In this document: positions 1 through 64,000 of the stretch, piece by piece
How positions within the stretch are numbered: position 1 is the stretch's first letter
How the letters are laid out: each line of letters begins with the position of its first letter
Origin: Apostichopus japonicus
Lineage: Eukaryota; Echinodermata; Holothuroidea; Aspidochirotida; Stichopodidae
Assembly (NCBI RefSeq): GCF_037975245.1
Contig: NC_092566.1
Span: 17,767,001 to 17,831,000, forward strand
Length of the DNA: 64,000 nucleotides
Reading direction: 5' to 3'
Position numbers and translations under genes: made by a program
Notes under the pieces: generated by a model
Seen by the model: the letters and a program-made list of their open reading frames with translations, nothing else
What the model was told of the DNA's origin: nothing
The model's database searches: none

Positions 1-650
1 ATTATTCATAATATAAATGAACGAATATGTAGATATATTGTACACTGTCTATATCACACCGTTATATTGGAGGGTGTAACGCGTATCTCCTATAGTGCCG
101 TACCAATCCCGTTAAGCCACAAAAGGAGCTATTTGCGTTGAGTAATCGATAATAATAATAATCCTACTCGACTAAACTAGTCGTGACTATAGCAGTGAAA
201 ACAATCACCTTTATTTTTATTCTATTCTTATTATTCTTATTCTAATTCTTATTATTTGGTTTGGCCAACCTTTTGGTATTGTTCATGTTGGAGTATATAT
301 ATATGCCGCTTTAATAACTGACACGGAATGGAATGGAATCTCTGACATGGTAGATTGCACACTGACAGAGGTAATACAGTTATTGTGCTTGCCGATGGAA
401 TACCACCTATTTCATTTTCACATTTGTTCCAACGATTCCTTTGACTGAGCAACTGATTCAGCCGATCACTGATTTGTATTTCTGATATCGGAAAGTTTAA
501 TCATTAGTGGAGACGTTCAATGCCTACAGTAGCCCCGTGGAAGGTTCACAATGGAGTAGAACTGGAATTAACGAAAACCAGGTAATAAACTTTATTCTTC
601 TTTTTTTGTATCTATTTATTTACATGGAAAACATAAATAAAAATAACTGC
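1..650. other. no gene recognised
   Basis: AT-rich sequence with short ATT/TTA runs (about 150-260). Short open frames have no recognisable motif. I see no gene here. Confidence 0.5.
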
Positions 651-664
651 AACAAGAAGATGCC

Positions 665-905
665 TCGTTGAAGGAAAGATGTGACTCCCTAGAAGCCGAC
701 CTCACTCAATAAGAGCAAGCAAATCAATTGAAAAAGCAGGAACGACATTCCCGTCGTAGTAATGTGCGGACTGTGTCGGGCCTTAAAACAACCGAAAATG
801 ATGACTGTACGACTGAAAAAAATTGCGACAGAAATATTCAACAAAGTTGGAGAACCAGGGTACAGGATAGAGGGGGCCCACCGTGCTATAGACTATACGC
901 TTAAG
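665..905 (+). pseudogene. LINE ORF1-like remnant
   Basis: Read from 665, the frame gives a coiled-coil-like stretch (SLKERCDSLEADLTQ, stop, EQANQLKKQERHSRRSNVR) followed by VSGLKTTENDDC. After a frame change it continues with EIFNKVGEPGYRIEGAHR. A coiled coil followed by an R-rich '(Q/E)R(H/Y)SRR(S/N)N(V/I)R' motif is typical of L1-type ORF1 RNA-binding proteins. The stop and frame change show it is dead. No RT follows, so this is an isolated fragment. Confidence 0.4.
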
Positions 906-1134
906 ATCAAAGTGTAAAATGGAAAGTTTTTTTGAAAGGTTAATCATATATTGTATACCCCTGTTTCATCTCAGGACTGTGGGCCATGGATCATGCAACC
1001 TCAGTCGCCCGACCCGACGGGATACTACCCGGTGTAATTTATTACCCGAATCATACGCAAAAACCTGTATCGAACAATACTAGTTCTGTTTTGGTGACAT
1101 ATTTGCCTTACTCTAGAGGTCAAACTAACCAACT

Positions 1135-1136
<2 letters not shown>

Positions 1137-1219
<83 letters not shown>
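1137..1219. repeat. (TA)n microsatellite
   Basis: Uninterrupted TA dinucleotide run of about 83 bp. The Ile-Tyr repeat frames across it are artefacts. Confidence 0.97.
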
Positions 1220-1222
<3 letters not shown>

Positions 1223-1439
1223 AAGATAAGGACAACATGTAATGCCTTTAAATCCAACATAATATTTAGAATAGAATAGATATAACTACACGCTACACAA
1301 ATTTTCGGACACTCTGGTCCTTCGTCAGGTGTAAAAAGAGTGATTGAAATCACGTTAGTCTACCGTAAGCCCCAGACTGCTCAAAGTGCTTGAACCCGGA
1401 AAGAAAAGCCATATCCCTATTGAGACCATGACAGTGTGA

Positions 1440-1586
1440 ACGTACTTTAAGGATCAATTCGACTTCCTTCAAGTTTCTTTTATTATGTGTAAAAGTTAGT
1501 TGGCCTGACGTTTCGATCCTAGGATCTTCTTCAGAGGCTAAAAAAAAAAGAAAAAAGCCTCTGAAGAAGATCCTGCTAGGATTACT
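1440..1586. repeat. PLE terminal region with perfect hairpin
   Basis: Contains the string GGCCTGACGTTTCGATCC, which recurs at 51464. Bases 1521-1538 and 1557-1574 are perfect reverse complements (18 bp) around an A-rich 18-nt loop. The segment lies directly downstream, on the minus strand, of the PLE coding region and looks like two inverted copies of a PLE terminal sequence meeting. Confidence 0.5.
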
Positions 1587-3711
1587 GGTTTCTGCTGAAT
1601 TGAGCAGAAGTTTTAGAAATTTGGATTATTTTAATCCGCGTCGGATTATTTTAATCCGATTCCGTCGTAATTGCAAAGGAGTTGTTTTGGTTTATCTGGG
1701 ACGGCAAATCGTTTCTGATGTTTAAACCGAATGGTGCCGTGGTCTTTAGGTTTAGTTCCCAGAAATTTTCTTTACCTTTCCTAGATTTATCTGTCCAAGA
1801 ATCGTTTTGGTCAATGGCAATAACACGCAAATTCTGAATTGAATGATTTTGGAGATTGAAGTGATTTGCAACAGGTTGGTTGATCTTTTTTGTTTTGATC
1901 GCCGATCTATGTTGTGTCAGTCTCATTCTAAGAGTGTTTTTTGACTCTCCAACGTATTGTAAGTTACAAATATTGCAGTAGATGAGGTAAATGACATTTT
2001 TGGATAGGCAGTTAATTTTGTGCCGAATTTGGAACGTGCGTTTGGTTTGGTTGCTCTGAAAGGCACCAGTCGAATCGACAAGTGAGCACGTTTTGCAATT
2101 TTGTGTACAGGGCGATGATCCTGTAGTTTCTGTTTTGCTTTCCCCTAATGGGGTGTCATCCCGAAAGGATGCCCGAACTAAAATATCCCGTAGGTTGCTG
2201 GGTCTTTTAAATGCGATGACAGGTATAGTTCTGAGAAAACTGATTTCAGGCGTTCGGTGCCTTGAAGTAGGTGAAAATTCCTTCTGAATGATATTAGCCA
2301 GTGGTGGGAGACCAGGGTGGAATTCAGTAACCAATGGTACCCTTTTGGAACTGGTTTGACGAGTTTTGTACGTCAATGTTTCTGTACGGGGTTTGCTTTT
2401 AGCCTTTTTGATGGCATTTTCAATAGTACCCCGAAAATACTGTCTGTTTAGGAGGTGTTGTGACAGTTCTTTAGTGCGTGAATCAAAATCGACTTCAGAG
2501 GAGCAAATGCGTCGAATGCGCAACGCTTGACTGTACGGAATATTTCTGGTACAGTGACTTGGATGGCAACTGCTTGGTAAGAGGTAGTTGTGCTTGTTCG
2601 TGGGTTTATTGAACAAATCTGTTTTGAGTGAACCATTTTGTAGGGTCACAGTGGTGTCCAGGAAGTGAACGCCATGTCCAAAAAAATCAGCAGTAAATTT
2701 GATAGTGTGATGAAACGAGTTTATGTCATCAATTAAGAGTTTTAGATTTGGCTCGCCATGGGTCCATATCATGAAGATATCGTCAATGAAACGTAACCAC
2801 GTGTGTGGTTTCAAGTTTTGTCGAGATAGAAATTCTTTCTCGAGGTTTCCCATAAAGATGTTGGCAAAAGACGGTGCCATTTTGGTACCCATTGCGGTGC
2901 CATGAATTTGGAGGTAGTATTTGTTGCCAAATACCAGATTATTGTTGGTCAAGATAAGTTGCATTAGTTCGGCCAATTCTTTCTTCGTGGGGGTTTTGCC
3001 GCGTTTTTGTTTGAATGCTTTTGTGCAGGCCGAAATGCCCTCTTCGTTAGGGATATTTGTGTATAACGAAGACACATCCAAGGTAACTAACAGAGTGGAT
3101 AGGGGAAGATTTTTTATTTCCCCAATTTTCCGGATGAAATCCGTAGTGTCCTGCACATAGGACGGTAGGGCCGAAACAAGAGGTTGGATGAGAAGACCCA
3201 CGAATTTGGAAATTTTTTTCAGTCGCTGTACCATTACCCGATATTATGGGCCTCCCGGGATTGCCTTCTTTGTGAATTTTAGGCAGAAAATAAAAGCGAC
3301 CAGGTTTTGGGTCGTTTTCAAGGAGGTTTTGGCCTAACTTGCGGTCAATGGAACCGTTAGAGACTATCTTTTGGATGACTCTTTTCACGTTTTGTGTGAT
3401 TTCTTGAGTAGGATCAGAATCCAGGAGTTTGTAGTGTTGAGGGTTGCCGAGTAGTCTGTTGGCTTCCTCTCTGTAGAATTGTTTGCCCATAGCGACAATT
3501 GCAGAACCCTTGTCGGCTGGCTTGATGACAATGTCATGATGACATTGTCATCGCGTTTCCGGAGTTCATGGATGGCCTGTCTCTCAGTTTTGTTGAGATT
3601 GTCGCGGAAGTCTGGGGCAGAGGTCTGTGTTTTAACATCCTCTTCAATAGCCGAAATAAATGATTCAAGAGGCGCACAATGGGCCTTGGGAGGATTCCAC
3701 GAGCTTTTTGG

Positions 3712-3713
<2 letters not shown>
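1587..3713 (-). mobile_element. Penelope-like retroelement, copy 1
   Basis: Minus-strand retroelement body with a reverse transcriptase followed by a C-terminal GIY-YIG endonuclease, the domain order of Penelope-like elements. Its 5' side ends exactly at a (TA)n tract (3713-3766) and its 3' side at the hairpin region ending at 1574. A second, very similar copy lies in an intron at 25095-26470. The RT would copy element RNA and the GIY-YIG nuclease would nick the target; this copy has frameshifts and should be inactive. Confidence 0.9.
1651..3712 (-). pseudogene. PLE reverse transcriptase / GIY-YIG endonuclease, frameshifted
   Basis: The longest open part (3234-1651, 527 codons) shows RT motif A LDVSSLYTNIP at about residues 52-62, motif [15 protein letters not shown] at about 112-125, and the catalytic FIDDIFMIW at about 149-157. 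Near residue 415 it shows GIY-YIG residues: NVIYLIYC, then QYVGESKNTLRMRLTQHR. The upstream part continues in another frame (3490-3235, PDPTQEITQ...FYFLPKIHKEGNPGRPIISG), with the shift near a T7 run at about 3213. A further shift lies at the 14-bp inverted duplication 3524-3552, upstream of VAMGKQFYREEANRL. Compared with copy 2, an extra base at about 2281 and compensating changes at about 2225 scramble a short stretch between the two domains. Confidence 0.88.

Positions 3714-3766
<53 letters not shown>
3713..3766. repeat. (TA)n microsatellite
   Basis: TA run of about 54 bp directly abutting the 5' side of PLE copy 1, between its body and the hammerhead-like motif. Confidence 0.97.
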
Positions 3767-3771
<5 letters not shown>

Positions 3772-3791
3772 CCTTTACGGTAACTGACAGT

Positions 3792-3839
3792 ATGATGTTA
3801 CTCGAGTTTCACGCCTGAACGGCGATCATCAGACAACAT
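3792..3839 (-). ncRNA. hammerhead-ribozyme-like motif of PLE
   Basis: On the minus strand the core reads CUGAUGA (3832-3826), a stem II with CGCC/GGCG around a 5-nt loop, GAAAC (3810-3806), UCGA, then GUA (3801-3799), where cleavage would fall. Stem I pairs AUGUUGU (3839-3833) with ACAUCAU (3798-3792) with one central U:U mismatch. Stem III is minimal and palindromic (ACUCGAGU), a feature reported for PLE-encoded hammerheads, which may act as dimers. It sits in sense just 5' of PLE copy 1. Activity is inferred, not shown. Confidence 0.65.
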
Positions 3840-3849
3840 GACATACTAT

Positions 3850-5965
3850 ATATTATTTGCTCTACTCTTATGTATTGCGCACTCTTGGAGCAGGAACTGA
3901 CCAATTGAATCTTTGTTATATATGGGCCTAGCTTTATTGCCTATATTGCGCCGTAATCTGGACCCATGGCTATTGACAAGTCCACTTGCAATTTGCTGAT
4001 CATGGAGTCTGACGTGTCATGAAGCAAGCTAGTCTGGCCCTGGTTAAATGCAGAGTCTTTCATGCCAGCCACCCAGTGCACTCTAGCGTATCATTCGGTT
4101 ACACCTACTTTGCACTGGAAACGGTTGTACGAGTGACATTAAATTTAGTTCTATATATCTTCTGTGTATAGGCTACTTCTGTGTTTTTTAATGTTGCCTA
4201 TCATACAAATATGCTTTCATACTGACTACAATTCACCAGTGTTGTACTCGCGTACTTTAATCCGAGTACTGATTGCCTCCAAGTACCACAGTTCGAGTAC
4301 TAGTGTCTACTAGAATGTCACAAGAAGGGGAAATTTGGATGGTTGTCGTTTTTTAGTATGAGAATGCCTCAAGGGTGGGGGGGGGGGGTGGTAATGCTTT
4401 TTTACGAGTATAGTGAAGGGAGGCCATTATAGGTCAAACGAAATCAAACAAGATTGATCATCCACTAAAACAGGGCATCTCAAGAAGGAAATTTTTAGCT
4501 ATATCACATTACTTATTATGTCATTTATAATGATTTCCTTTTTATGTTAAGTATGATCATTTTATTTATTTATTTCTATTTTTCTTATTAATTTATTTTA
4601 TGTTATTTATATTATATTTATATTAATTTTACTTTTCATATCATCAACCTAACCCCTTAATAAAATTTTGCTTTTCTGTTTGTTTTTCTTCTATATTTTT
4701 GTATAACGAAGTACCGTTGCATCGAGTGAGTACCAAGTAAAGTCTTTGCGTATATAGTATTGTAGCACCCGGCTTCTGGTACGGAAAGATAAAATCGAGT
4801 ATACGTTAAATGCATTAACGCTTGGGTATCTAACTGCACTTGAGTTCCTATTACTTTAAAAGTACCACAGCATCGCAGTTTGCATGCAGTGCCTGTTGTG
4901 TTTTCTGGACTATGCGATAAGACTCTCATTATGCCGATCTCGGTCTCGATTCGGACACGAATCATCAGAGCTCCATCTTGATTTGTCTGGTATTCCCAAA
5001 ACGGGACTGGGAAGCTGTTCATACAGCATTTAGCTAACTCTTGACGATGATCATTTAATTAACCTAACCACTGCTGTAGCTACAATTAAACTATTAAAAA
5101 CAAATCATTTCATTTTCACGAATCGCAACCATTATACATTTAGAAAAAAAATAACATGTAAACTGGTTTCCAAATTTCAAGCTGTAAATTTTTGTTTTGA
5201 AGGGAGCCTTTAAACGAATTTACACGTCCACTCCGTTCGTTTTACATTACCAAAATTGCACAGTAACCTGTAAATCCCTTTGTCAGGGCCCTGGAAAATT
5301 TCCTTTAAAGTTACTGTTAATAAAAACTCAGATGGAATGAAGTGAACAATTGAACACTTTGCAGACAAATGTGGAATTGACGCGATACGATATGTTGTCA
5401 ATTAAACATTTTGCATAACATGGTGCAATTTACTCAGACAATTTGAATGAAGTGAAAAATTAAACATTTTGCAGAAAAATTGTCAAATGCTCTGTTAATG
5501 CAACTAACCCTCCAGCATTTTTCTGATTTTTGATAACATATTATCTTGTTATTTAAACATTTTACTGAAAAATATTGACTTATTGGGGCAAAATTTTCTT
5601 ATGATATGGCACTTTTAAGCTTCCGTATTGGGAGACGTAAAATAAAAGTACAACTTGGGAAAAACAACCAAACACTGAATTCCAGATGAAAACGCACAAT
5701 AGCTATTGTTCCAAAATGAATCAAACTGCTGACTAAACGGGACAACCGTCATATGTATAACACGTGGCCTATAGCCTAAAGGCATGGGGCTCGACGAAAA
5801 TCAGGTTATGGCTGGCTGCCAGAGATGTTTTCAAACAATACCGTTCCGCACCATGGACTACTGTTCCTATTCGTTACCCGATCTATACTTATATTTATAT
5901 ATTATTAGAGAAAACCAGAGAAATAAGATATGACTCATAATTGACACATAAGGAGTAAGTTTTAG
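3850..5965. other. no gene recognised
   Basis: AT-rich intergenic sequence. It has a G-run at about 4377-4388 and a loose internal duplication at about 5335-5485 (GAATGAAGTGAA ... TTTTGCAGA repeated). The minus-strand frame 4657-5022 (121 codons) has no recognisable motif and I do not call it a gene. Confidence 0.45.

Positions 5966-6235
<270 letters not shown>

Positions 6236-6266
<31 letters not shown>
6236..6266. repeat. (TA)n microsatellite
   Basis: TA run of 31 bp between the SINE scrap and the fold-back PLE remnant. Confidence 0.95.
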
Positions 6267-6271
<5 letters not shown>

Positions 6272-6321
6272 TAATTCCAGGTGAAGAGTGCTCAATATAC
6301 CTGGGTATAGAGCTGGATAGA

Positions 6322-6405
6322 TATAAATAATGTACACTCGTACAAAGTTTGCGCTATTACTCGAGTTTCATGCTTCTTCGCAATCGTCAGATAGCTAATG
6401 ATCAG
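6322..6405 (-). repeat. inverted PLE terminal repeat, left
   Basis: 84 bp that are the exact reverse complement of 7001-7084. Together they bracket PLE coding scraps, as PLE terminal repeats (pLTRs) in inverted orientation can. It carries a hammerhead-like core on the minus strand (6395-6353). Confidence 0.8.
6353..6395 (-). ncRNA. hammerhead-ribozyme-like motif
   Basis: Mirror image of the motif at 7011-7053: CUGACGA at 6390-6384, GAAAC, a palindromic minimal stem III (ACUCGAGU) and a GUA cleavage triplet. Stem I is GCUAU/AUAGC. It lies 3' of the minus-strand GIY-YIG fragment, where a PLE terminal repeat is expected. Confidence 0.6.
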
Positions 6406-6430
6406 GTTGTCTGGCTGTAGCGTGGTGCTG

Positions 6431-6931
6431 TCATGTTTTCCGCTTTTTTCTGTGTCGACACTTTGACAAAAGCTCAGTTCTTTTGTTCAGCAGATTTTGG
6501 TTTCTCAGCCGAAGTATTTCCACCTTCTCCTCAATGCAGAGATTACATTGATCCGATGTACGCATTTGTGTATTAGATTCTCGGATTATTTTCCACGCGA
6601 TGCTAAAATCTTTTCTTTGCTTTTTGAGCTCCCAAACGTATTTTGATAGTTCTGTTTCCTTCGCGTGTCTTTCGTGGTTGAGTGATTTTTTGTACGGCCC
6701 CCCTGATAATCCAACGTATGTCTTTTGTTCGCCCCCCGATGTTACGTCCGCTCTGTATATTACTGCCTCGGTCAGACATTTACCTCCGAGGGGGCAGGCC
6801 TGCTTGTCCCTGCAGTTGCATTTTCTTTCACTTGCGTCTGGTTTTTCGTTGCTGATAAACATAGGAGCAACTTTTCTAAGACTTATACAGAAGCACTTTC
6901 CCCCCACACACAAACTCCGGAAAATCTTCAA
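6431..6931 (-). pseudogene. PLE GIY-YIG endonuclease fragment
   Basis: A 166-codon frame whose recognisable part runs from [18 protein letters not shown]. It contains the Cys cluster [15 protein letters not shown] and then GIY-YIG-like AVIYRADV ... KTYVGLSGG. It ends in a basic tail before a stop at 6431. The Cys knuckle before GIY-YIG is typical of PLE C-termini of a family different from copies 1 and 2. No RT precedes it on this strand; the upstream flank belongs to an opposite-strand PLE piece. Confidence 0.75.
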
Positions 6932-7004
6932 TAGAAATACGCTTAAGATAAGCTACAGCTGCACCAAGAACATAAAATCAATCATCAAATCACACAACAG
7001 CTGA
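6915..7004 (+). pseudogene. PLE RT C-terminal fragment, opposite strand
   Basis: 29 codons plus stop: [16 protein letters not shown], then [13 protein letters not shown]. The pattern 'FNRNT.K.SYSC..N....I..HN' is the stretch that normally sits just before the Cys/GIY-YIG region in PLEs. Here it lies on the opposite strand, so an inversion or head-to-head fusion joined the two pieces between about 6865 and 6915. Confidence 0.6.
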
Positions 7005-7075
7005 TCATTAGCTATCTGACGATTGCGAAGAAGCATGAAACTCGAGTAATAGCGCAAACTTTGTACGAGTGTACA

Positions 7076-7084
<9 letters not shown>
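7001..7084 (+). repeat. inverted PLE terminal repeat, right
   Basis: Exact reverse complement of 6322-6405. It runs directly into a (TA)n tract on its right side and carries a plus-strand hammerhead-like core. Confidence 0.8.
7011..7053 (+). ncRNA. hammerhead-ribozyme-like motif
   Basis: Stem I GCUAU (7011-7015), CUGACGA (7016-7022), a short stem II (UGC/GCA around GAAGAA), GAAAC (7037-7041), UCGA, GUA (7046-7048), then AUAGC (7049-7053) closing stem I perfectly. The layout matches the motif at 3792-3839, including the palindromic ACUCGAGU for stem III. Stem II is weak (three pairs), so self-cleavage is uncertain. Confidence 0.6.

Positions 7085-7140
<56 letters not shown>
7078..7140. repeat. 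(TA)n microsatellite
   Basis: TA run of about 62 bp between the fold-back PLE remnant and a LINE fragment. Confidence 0.96.
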
Positions 7141-7142
<2 letters not shown>

Positions 7143-7429
7143 AAGACCTAGTGGCTGACTGCGAGAGCAGAGGATGGTCTACATACTACTTTCCGATAGA
7201 AGTAGGAAGCAGAGGCTTTTGCAACACATCAGTCAACAAATGTCTTGCATCCTTGGGCATCCCTAAAGGAAAGAAGAAGGCTATAACCGATACAGCAGCC
7301 AATATCACACTCAGAGCGAGCTACATCATCTGGCTATGCAGAAACTCAAAGGCATTCAGACAGATGGAGCTATACAAACAACACCAGCAATTTGCTCTGA
7401 GGGAAGTGGGATGGTTTGAGCGCTCATAA
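7141..7429 (+). pseudogene. retroelement polyprotein C-terminal fragment
   Basis: About 95 codons open directly from the TA tract and end in a stop: QDLVADCESRGW, then YYFPIEVGSRGFCNTSVNKC, then LRASYIIWLCRNSKAF. The 'DLV..C...GW....FP.EVG.RGF' pattern with a downstream 'RAS..IW..R' is familiar from C-termini of invertebrate retroelement RT proteins. No start or upstream RT is present, so this is a truncated scrap. Confidence 0.45.
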
Positions 7430-7633
7430 AACCAGGTTTAACCCACCAAAGTCTGGTCCCAAGACCAGAGACCTCAGAGCAAACTAATCTAGACAGAGAT
7501 ATTCTGCATAAGGTGAATTTTTCCCTACTAAGTCACCTTCACAGAGTGATGTACCAGGAGTGCTTATCTTCAAACGGATAAAAAAAAGGCTCCGAAGGTG
7601 ACAGCGCTGGTGTTCTACCAATGAACTATTCCT

Positions 7634-8623
<990 letters not shown>

Positions 8624-8631
8624 AGAGTAAC

Positions 8632-62739
<54,108 letters not shown>

Positions 62740-63239
62740 GTAATTATTTGATCTGTATTAAGTTGCAGCTTTGGGCCAACGGAGGTCAGAGTTGAAACGC
62801 TCGAGGCAAAATGGAGTTTTGCGATGTAAAAGCATGGCAGGTTCCCGTCCTGGTCGGACGGTTGCGTTGCAGCCATGGATGATGCGTAGATGTGGTGCAC
62901 AGCTGTAACCTGTTTGCTGCAGCACACGAGATGTGTGATATGCCACAAGTTTAATACCTGCACCACTAGTTGTGTAAGATTATGCGAAAAGGCCTCCGAT
63001 TGGTCGGTACAAGACTGTAGACCTTCTAACTCTTTCTTAAGCAGACTGACTGGTTTGAACCAGAATAATGTTGCTTTAAGTTTAGAAACGATGCTGCAGT
63101 GAAGTGGTGATGATAGATTTGGGGGGTGGGGGGGGTTGGTATATCCGGTCGTTTCTGACTCGGTCAGAAGCCTGACTCAGTGTTGGAGTAGTTGTTGGAG
63201 TAGGTGTTGGAGTAGGTGTTGGAGTACAGTACCGTTCAC

Positions 63240-63545
63240 ATTAAATCGGCCGTGGCATCGTGTATCGTGATGCCCTTATCTTTTTCTATCGTTTTCTATC
63301 GTGAAACCTGACTACTGTAAATTTTTTGTACACGCTACCACGATATAACAATATACCACGATCACACGCTATATCGTGATACCAAGCCTTCACGATAGCA
63401 AACATGACTGCTACATTCACGCTAACACGTTATATCGTGAGATCGTGATTTCAAGCTGAGCGCATCACAATTCGTAACTTCGTTTGGGCTTTGGGTTTTT
63501 ATTATTCACGATATTTCGTTATGTCGTAATATCGTGTATCATGAA
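63240..63545. repeat. ATCGTGAT-rich region
   Basis: ATATCGTGAT, its reverse complement and close variants recur about ten times with irregular spacing. It is not a regular tandem array. Confidence 0.5.
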
Positions 63546-63651
63546 GTTCCTACTCAACTGTGCGAAAATCGATCTTTACAGGAGTTCCGCCTTGAAAACT
63601 TTTTGATGTCAGTTCACAACTTTACACGTTTAACTTTTTATTTAACAACAG

Positions 63652-63731
63652 TAACGTTACGTACGGATAGCGACTTTTCTGTTACTAGTAGTGTTAGTTG
63701 TAGATTTTATGTTCCACGTTACTTTGAATAG
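63652..63731 (+). CDS. candidate terminal exon (weak)
   Basis: After TTTAACAACAG, a phase-1 continuation reads VTLRTDSDFSVTSSVSCRFY, then VPRYFE and a stop (63729-63731). It starts like a Calx-beta A half (VT.......V.C) and would make a secreted protein of about 1886 residues. The acceptor tract is only moderate and the sequence could be chance. Confidence 0.28.
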
Positions 63732-63751
63732 TTGGCAACATTTTGAAGAAT

Positions 63752-63757
63752 AATAAA
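63752..63757 (+). terminator. possible polyadenylation signal
   Basis: AATAAA 21 bp after the stop of the candidate terminal exon, followed by T/G-rich sequence (TTGTGTTAAG; TTGTTGGTTTGTTGG). It is meaningful only if the exon at 63652 is real. Confidence 0.28.
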
Positions 63758-64000
63758 GTACTACTAAGCCTTTCTTGTGTTAAGTTTTTATATAATTTAT
63801 TGTTGGTTTGTTGGTTTTCCTGATTACCGAGTCTCTATTCGGATTCAAGAAATCTAACTAACCTTAAAAATTATTTTGTTAAGGTTGCCACATATTCCAA
63901 ACTAGTATTAGCGCATGAAAAGAAGAAAAACGTCAGCCTGTTTTTTTTTTCAGATCTCAGTACGAGAAACATGTATTTTATTTGGATAATAGAAAAACTT

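Noticed and set aside
1303-1328. Hammerhead-like half on the minus strand (CUGACGA, GGAC/GUCC stem, GAAA)
   Set aside because: The core and stem II look right, but I found no stem III plus cleavage triplet leading into a stem I partner. It may be a decayed relic.
986-1353. Open frames of Ile-Tyr repeats over (TA)n tracts, here and at other TA tracts
   Set aside because: They are the trivial translation of TA repeats, open in several frames on both strands.
4657-5022. 121-codon minus-strand frame
   Set aside because: No motif, no splice or promoter context, AT-rich surroundings. Likely chance.
63953-64000. Next exon after TTTTTTTTTCAG at 63953
   Set aside because: The phase-1 reading has no stop before the window ends, but the residues do not resemble an A half, so I left it out.

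Overview
The window is animal nuclear DNA: long introns with GT..AG borders, tRNA-derived SINEs, non-LTR and Penelope-like retroelement remnants, hAT-type non-autonomous DNA transposons and many long (TA)n tracts. The repeat mixture and the exon style suggest a marine deuterostome invertebrate. An echinoderm such as a sea cucumber is my best guess, but that is inference; nothing here fixes the species.

Positions 1-8.6 kb hold no intact gene. In order: a degraded LINE ORF1 remnant; a Penelope-like element (PLE) on the minus strand with RT and GIY-YIG regions, broken by frameshifts, with a hammerhead-ribozyme-like motif upstream in sense; and a mosaic of retroelement scraps separated by (TA)n tracts. 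Inside the mosaic is a fold-back PLE remnant (6322-7084) whose two 84-bp inverted ends each carry a hammerhead-like core.

From 8632 to at least 62739 one large plus-strand gene fills the window. I read 31 coding exons: a signal-peptide exon, then 15 consecutive Calx-beta modules, each split over a short exon (A half, about 34-40 codons) and a longer exon (B half, about 77-93 codons). Every exon after the first begins and ends in phase 1, and nearly every B exon ends in an acidic Asp-Asp-Asp-Thr/Ser run cut by the splice donor. The visible part adds up to about 1860 residues of secreted or extracellular, probably Ca2+-binding, beta-sandwich repeats. The ORFs that open in these introns are retroelement scraps or chance frames.

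The introns carry the rest. There are five hAT-like elements with 8-bp target duplications, a second PLE copy in antisense, several SINEs, and tandem arrays with units of about 113, 162/170, 117, 44, 85 and 22 bp. One array is built from a LINE 3' coding end. One is built from the end of a Calx-beta exon together with its splice donor. One repeats a splice-acceptor-like pyrimidine tract. The gene either runs on past the window or ends in a weak candidate terminal exon at 63652-63731, followed by AATAAA.
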